From the NCBI RefSeq assembly GCF_019578655.1, contig NC_063262.1, forward strand, positions 18,111,582-18,175,581: a stretch of DNA of 64,000 nt. The letters are read 5' to 3'. Shown piece after piece: positions 60,005 to 64,000 of this stretch. Numbering within the stretch: the stretch's first letter is position 1; every line of letters begins with the position of its first letter. Source of the stretch: Ricinus communis. Its lineage: Eukaryota; Streptophyta; Magnoliopsida; Malpighiales; Euphorbiaceae. The notes under the pieces were generated by a model. It was not told the DNA's origin. It ran no database searches and saw only the letters and a program-made list of their open reading frames with translations. A program made the position numbers and the translations under genes.

Positions 60005-61573
60005 AGTCGGCCGGTAAAGCAGGGAATGGCCAACCAGTTAGACTCCATAGCAGCCTTAGCAGCTCAAGTGGAGCTTCTGACCAAGAAATTAGACCAGCTT
60101 TAGATGCCAGTTCAAGCAAGCCAAATAAGCTCGAGTTTTGCAATGGCCTGCACTACGGTGAACTGTAATGCGGGAGGTATGTTTGCTAGCCCCTCTACTT
60201 CATCTATTGTTTCTACTGACCATGAACAGGTTAATAACATGCAAAATACACCCGGACAGCATAACAACCCTTATAGCAGCATATAAAATCCTGAATGGAG
60301 AAATCACCCCAATTTTAGTTAGTGCAACAATAATGCCCAGGGTCCACAGACTAACGCATCACCACCACGATGTGGACCATCGAGCTTTCTCCACCGGTAG
60401 GAAGAAATCTAACTTGGAGGAACTGATGATGAAGTTTGTAACATCGACTGAGACGAGGTTCCAACAGATCGATAGTGCTCTTAGAAATCAGCAAGCATCC
60501 ATTCAGAACTTGAAAAATCATATTGGGCAAATTTCTAAGATGTTGTCTGAAAGGCAACAAGAAGCGCTCTCCAGCACCACTGAGTCTAACCCGAGGGAGC
60601 ACATGAGCGCCATCACTTTGCATTCTGGTAAGTTAGTTTCAACTCTCTCTAAGACTATTTTTGACGATTCCACTATTGATGTGGAGGTTGAGGCGAGCAG
60701 TAAGGTTAAGGAACCTGAGAGGCAAAAGGTGAAACCAATCCTAGTCAGGGAGTATCAACCCAAGATTCCTTATCCTGCTAGACTGAAGCAAGTAGAAGCG
60801 CAAGAGCAGTTTAGTAAGCTTTTTGATATTTTTAGACAACTGCATATTAACTTGCCTTTTGTCGATGTATTAAAGCAGATACCGAAGTATGCCAAGTTCT
60901 TGAAGGACATACTTAGCAGCAAAAGCAAGCAAGAGGAGTTAGCATATTTTAAGCTTAACGAAAAGTGCTCAACAGTGTTTCAGAGCAAGTTACTAGAGAA
61001 ACGTAATGACCCAGGGAGTTTTACTATTCCTTGCACTTTGGGTAACTTGTGTGTTGATGATGCATTAGCTGATTTAGGTGCTAGCATAAATGTCATGCCC
61101 ACAAGTATGTTCAATAAGCTAGGTTTAGCGGAGGCAAAACCCACTAGGATTTGCATTCAATTAGTTGATCATTTTGTTAAGCTTCCTAGGGGCATTGTAG
61201 AGAATGTGCTAGTCAAGGTAGATAAATTCTATTTCCTGTGGACTTTGTGGTTATGGATATGGATAATGAGCATGGTGTGCCTTCGATTTTAGGGAGACCT
61301 TTTCTTGCCATGGCTAGAGCTAAAATAGATGTATTTGAGGGAAAGCTAGAGCTTAATGTAAGGGATGACTGTGTTACTTTTAGTTTGCTCCCATTTGATA
61401 GTTCTCCCACCAACCATGTTCATACCATTTGCGCTATTGATAGGATTGGTCTTGCATGTGATAAGCCACCACAGGATATACTAATTTATGATACTCTGCA
61501 TGCTTCTTTGCCTGTTGATTTGTGTTATTCATTTGAAGAAAACAACTTGTATCAATTTGAAACTTTGTGCTAG
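60005..61573 (+). pseudogene. Athila gag C-terminus and protease, copy 2
   Basis: Resumes copy 2 gag (LAAQVELLTKKLDQL). The knuckle is damaged (EFCNGLHYGEL). From about 60390 an open frame runs KKSNLEELMMKFVTSTETRF, then HSGKLVSTLSKTI, then FDIFRQLHINLPFVDVLKQI. The protease has DDALADLGASINVMPTSMFN. A frameshift near 61230 leads to [20 protein letters not shown] with [13 protein letters not shown], ending ..[10 protein letters not shown] at 61573. No RT follows, so the polyprotein ends after the protease. Confidence 0.85.
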
Positions 61574-61619
61574 TTGCAAGTTTGTTTATGACAGGTCATC
61601 TAGATAGGATTTGGAGTGG

Positions 61620-61781
61620 ATGACTGGGCATCCTAACTCGGTATGGAGAGCACCTCCTTGGCCATCTGCTGCACATATTGGACTGCCTCCTTGCGGTTAT
61701 ATGCCTCAGGCCCCAGCTTACAATGAGCCCACCTTCTCAATTTTCCCACAGGGCAGGAATGCTGCTGCAGAGTCCAGCTAA
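61620..61781 (+). CDS. short proline-rich ORF after the protease (53 codons)
   Basis: MTGHPNSVWRAPPWPSAAHI.. to ..NAAAESS, stop at 61779-61781. It is rich in Pro, Ala, Gly and Tyr and lies where RT would begin in other Athila copies. It may be a leftover of the deletion junction or of a gag-like linker. I recognise no family. Expression is doubtful. Confidence 0.2.
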   Translation: MTGHPNSVWRAPPWPSAAHIGLPPCGYMPQAPAYNEPTFSIFPQGRNAAAESS

Positions 61782-63007
61782 GCGACTCGACAAAAAAGAA
61801 GCGCTTTTTGGGAGGCACCCCAAAATTTTAATTTTATGTTTTTATTAACCATTTTATTTTATCAGTCGTTTCCATGCCTAATGATAGTTAGCACACTTAA
61901 TAATTAAACATAGTTCTATGAATCTAAGGTTTGAGTAATTTAAGTCGAACTTTTGGTAATTGGTGAAGAGGGACTTCCCCGTTTAATTTATTTACTTGAT
62001 TTACAGCCTAAATGTGTGCGTGTATGTGTTAAATGCAGGTAGGGAGTTCGGTGACTTGAGATGGCGAAGGAAAGCCCGGACTTCACCCGTCCAGTTTCAA
62101 GTGGGCATCATGAGTCACATGCCCGTGATGAAAATGCACATATAGAATTTGGGAATTCAGCCGTCCACGACTTCCTAGGCCACCATAGGCTGCATCACCA
62201 GGTAGTGCCGGTCACCACGCCCATGCCCCAGCCTGTGATGGAGATGCACTTAAAGCATAAGGTAAATTCGGTAGTCCACGGCCCAAGGCACCACGTGAAC
62301 AAGGGTCGACCCGGCCGACCATGCCCTCATCCGTGATAGATGGGCACCAGAATGAGGCTTCAGGGTTCAGCACGGGCCGAGTTTTGGTCGTGCTTATCAG
62401 CATGGCCTTGCCCTCACCCGTGCTGACCCCCGTGACTATAAAAGCAAGCCTTTTCAAAATTTTCCTATCTTTCCCTCTCTAAGCTCTAAGGTGTTGTTTT
62501 CTTGCTTGTCTTTGATTTTTCTTACCAGTCACGGCAACTTCAAGTAAGTCTCTTTTCTACTTTTGCTTTTATTTGATTAAATTTGATTTTTCTTTTATGC
62601 ATTTTTTTTATATTTTTTATTTAGGACATTTTGATATGCTTTGGTAGTTTACTTTGTTACATTGCTTCAATTTGACTTCGATTAGATTTAGTTAAAACTA
62701 GTTGCTATATTTATGTGAATTCGACTAATAAAATGATAAGAGTGGGGTTTGGCAGCAATAAAGTTTATTTATGGCATTTTATTATGAACAATTGTTAGCA
62801 TAAATTTTCTTTATTTGGTGCGCGATAAAGTAGGTTGGAATGTAATTGTGAATTAGTTTTCTGCAGGAGATTGAGGCTTTAGTCTTAGTGTTAAGTCTAA
62901 AGTTTTCTGTTAGTCGAATTATAGCCGTTATGCTGTTTAATTTTTAGTATAATTGATGTTAACTTGATTTCTTGTACGAATACTAATGATTCATTGCATT
63001 AGGCAAT
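61782..63007 (+). promoter_or_regulatory. post-pol and pre-env interval with GC-rich block, TATA box and leader intron (copy 2)
   Basis: AAGCGCTTTTTGGGAGGCACC near 61799 is the sequence that follows pol in many Athila elements. A GC-rich stretch (62040-62435) carries AGCACGGGCC..GGTCGTGCT and CACCCGTGCTGA. TATAAAA is at 62437-62443, the donor TTCAAGTAAGTC has GT at 62544, TACTAAT at 62981 is a candidate branch point, and the acceptor GCATTAG ends at 63002, six bases before ATG. TATA-to-donor is 107 nt; the intron would be 459 nt. Confidence 0.55.
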
Positions 63008-64000
63008 ATGAAGGACCGCGATCAATCACGTCGAAAGCAACTGCAATACGCCGCTACCAGCAATCCCCCGCATGGCGAAGGAACATGTTCCTCCACTTCA
63101 CCTTCATCAGCACCTCCATAATGACAACTAGTCAAGTCGAAGAGCACCATTGCAAATCCACACTTTTGGTCGTCATCCCTTATGCACATTTCCGAATGCA
63201 GATAACGAGAGCCGCTTCCAAGTTATGAGATGGAAGCAAGTGATGGCTGGACGTTGCCTTGTTCGAAACTCTGCCATACACACAATTCTTCGACATCATT
63301 GAGCCAACCTATTGCAAGCTTACAACTGAATTCCTCAGCACCTTCTTTCTGCAGTAACATATCACAAACTGGCATCAGCCTGATGCAGTTTACTTCAGAC
63401 TTGGGGGTAGGGAGTTCTCAATGTTAGTTCCATAATTCGGCATGCATTTGGGATTATGAACTGAGCAGGAGACCTCGTACGACACCATGTGAGATTCATT
63501 GGTACTCAAGCTGGAATCATACTACCTCAACAGGTCTAAGGCGTCTAGCCTTCCGGATCATCTCTGTTATCTCCATATTTTATTAGCTTACACGATTATA
63601 GACAGGGGAGATAGTTTTAGAGCGGTAACACAGATCGATGTCTTCATCCTTTGGGCTATGCAACATCGTAAGAAGCTTGACTTGGGATATCTGTTGGCTC
63701 CTCAAATCTGTTCATTTATAGTAGAAGCCCAGAAGAGGATGCACTATTGTTTTGGCCCGTATGCCACTAGGTTAGCCAATAGACTTAATGTATTCGACGA
63801 CTGTCTGTCAGAGCTTTCATAGATTGGTGATATGACACCACTAGGGATCAGACATATGATCAACATGTAGATGATCACAGCTACTCGACACCCACATGGC
63901 ATAGAGTATAGGCTCGTAAACGCAATAGTCAGGGATGCTAGAGAGTCAGCAGCTAGAGAAGCCTAAGACCGGACGGTTGGGATTCTAGATGTTAGGATTC
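63008..64000 (+). pseudogene. Athila env-like ORF (ATHILA domain), copy 2, truncated by window end
   Basis: The ATG at 63008 reads MKDRDQSRRKQLQYAATSNP. Conserved parts are FFDIIEPTYCKLTTEFLSTF near 63280-63345, FGMHLGL near 63440, and the open frame 63499-63822 (LPDHLCYLHILLAYTIIDRG, then LWAMQHRKKLDLGYLLAPQI, then FGPYATRLANRL). MITATRHPHGIEYRLV follows near 63870. Stops are scattered. The ORF continues past 64000. Confidence 0.75.

Larger units (their letters stand above)
44982..64000 (+). mobile_element. Athila copy 2 (5' part), interrupted by Athila copy 3
   Basis: 5' LTR 44982-46451, tRNA-Asp type PBS, gag to about 47460, then the inverted Athila at 47470-60004. It continues from 60005 with the gag end, protease, post-pol region, pre-env interval and env-like ORF, which runs off the window. 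RT, RNase H and integrase are missing. The 3' LTR and TSD are outside the window. Confidence 0.9.

Noticed and set aside
1..64000. tRNA, rRNA, CRISPR arrays, bacterial-type operons, host genes
   Set aside because: None seen. The only tRNA-like strings are retrotransposon primer-binding sites; repeats are LTRs, microsatellites or short tandem arrays without CRISPR spacing.

Overview
The window is a nested stack of plant LTR retrotransposons plus one CACTA DNA-transposon end. I see no intact host protein gene, tRNA or rRNA. The lineages (CRM-like and Tekay-like chromoviruses, Athila, Tat, Ty1/copia), the tRNA-iMet and tRNA-Asp type primer-binding sites and the AT-rich background point to a eudicot, probably repeat-rich pericentromeric heterochromatin. 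I cannot name the species.

Layout. (1) 1-33720 is a Tat-lineage element. Its pol runs on the minus strand (integrase 10110-11400, second RNase H 11634-11888, first RNase H 13322-13608, RT 32902-33720). An extra ORF lies on the opposite (+) strand (500-654 plus 7730-9502) and has the Transposase_28-like ('putative gypsy type transposon') character known from Tat elements. Into this went a CRM-like element (655-7729, minus, TSD GAGTT), an LTR at 11889-13320, and a Tekay-like element (13609-32901, minus). The right LTR of the Tekay-like element was itself hit by a complete but decayed Athila (15969-28300, plus, TSD AGCAC) and by a same-family solo LTR in opposite orientation (28993-31816). (2) 33721-42113 is gene-free AT-rich DNA holding an LTR-like block, a clean solo LTR (36603-39326, TSD ATATA) and the terminus of a CACTA transposon (ends 41366). 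(3) 42114-44981 is a decayed Ty1/copia element carrying a tandem duplication in its integrase. It is cut by a second Athila (44982 to beyond the window end, plus), whose gag is cut by a third Athila (47470-60004, minus).

How the parts work together. The three Athila copies share a tRNA-Asp type PBS, gag, a protease with an LGAS-type active site, pol (deleted in the 44982 copy), and an env-like ATHILA ORF downstream of pol. In all three, the interval before the env-like ORF holds a GC-rich CACGGGC/GCCCGTG-type block, a TATA box, a candidate splice donor 101-108 nt after the TATA, and an acceptor just before the env-like ATG. In the 44982 copy this block resembles the U3 promoter of its own LTR. 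This internal promoter plus leader intron is the most interesting candidate system here. Every coding region is broken by stops or frameshifts, except short intact stretches such as the gag N-terminal part at 46696-47418.
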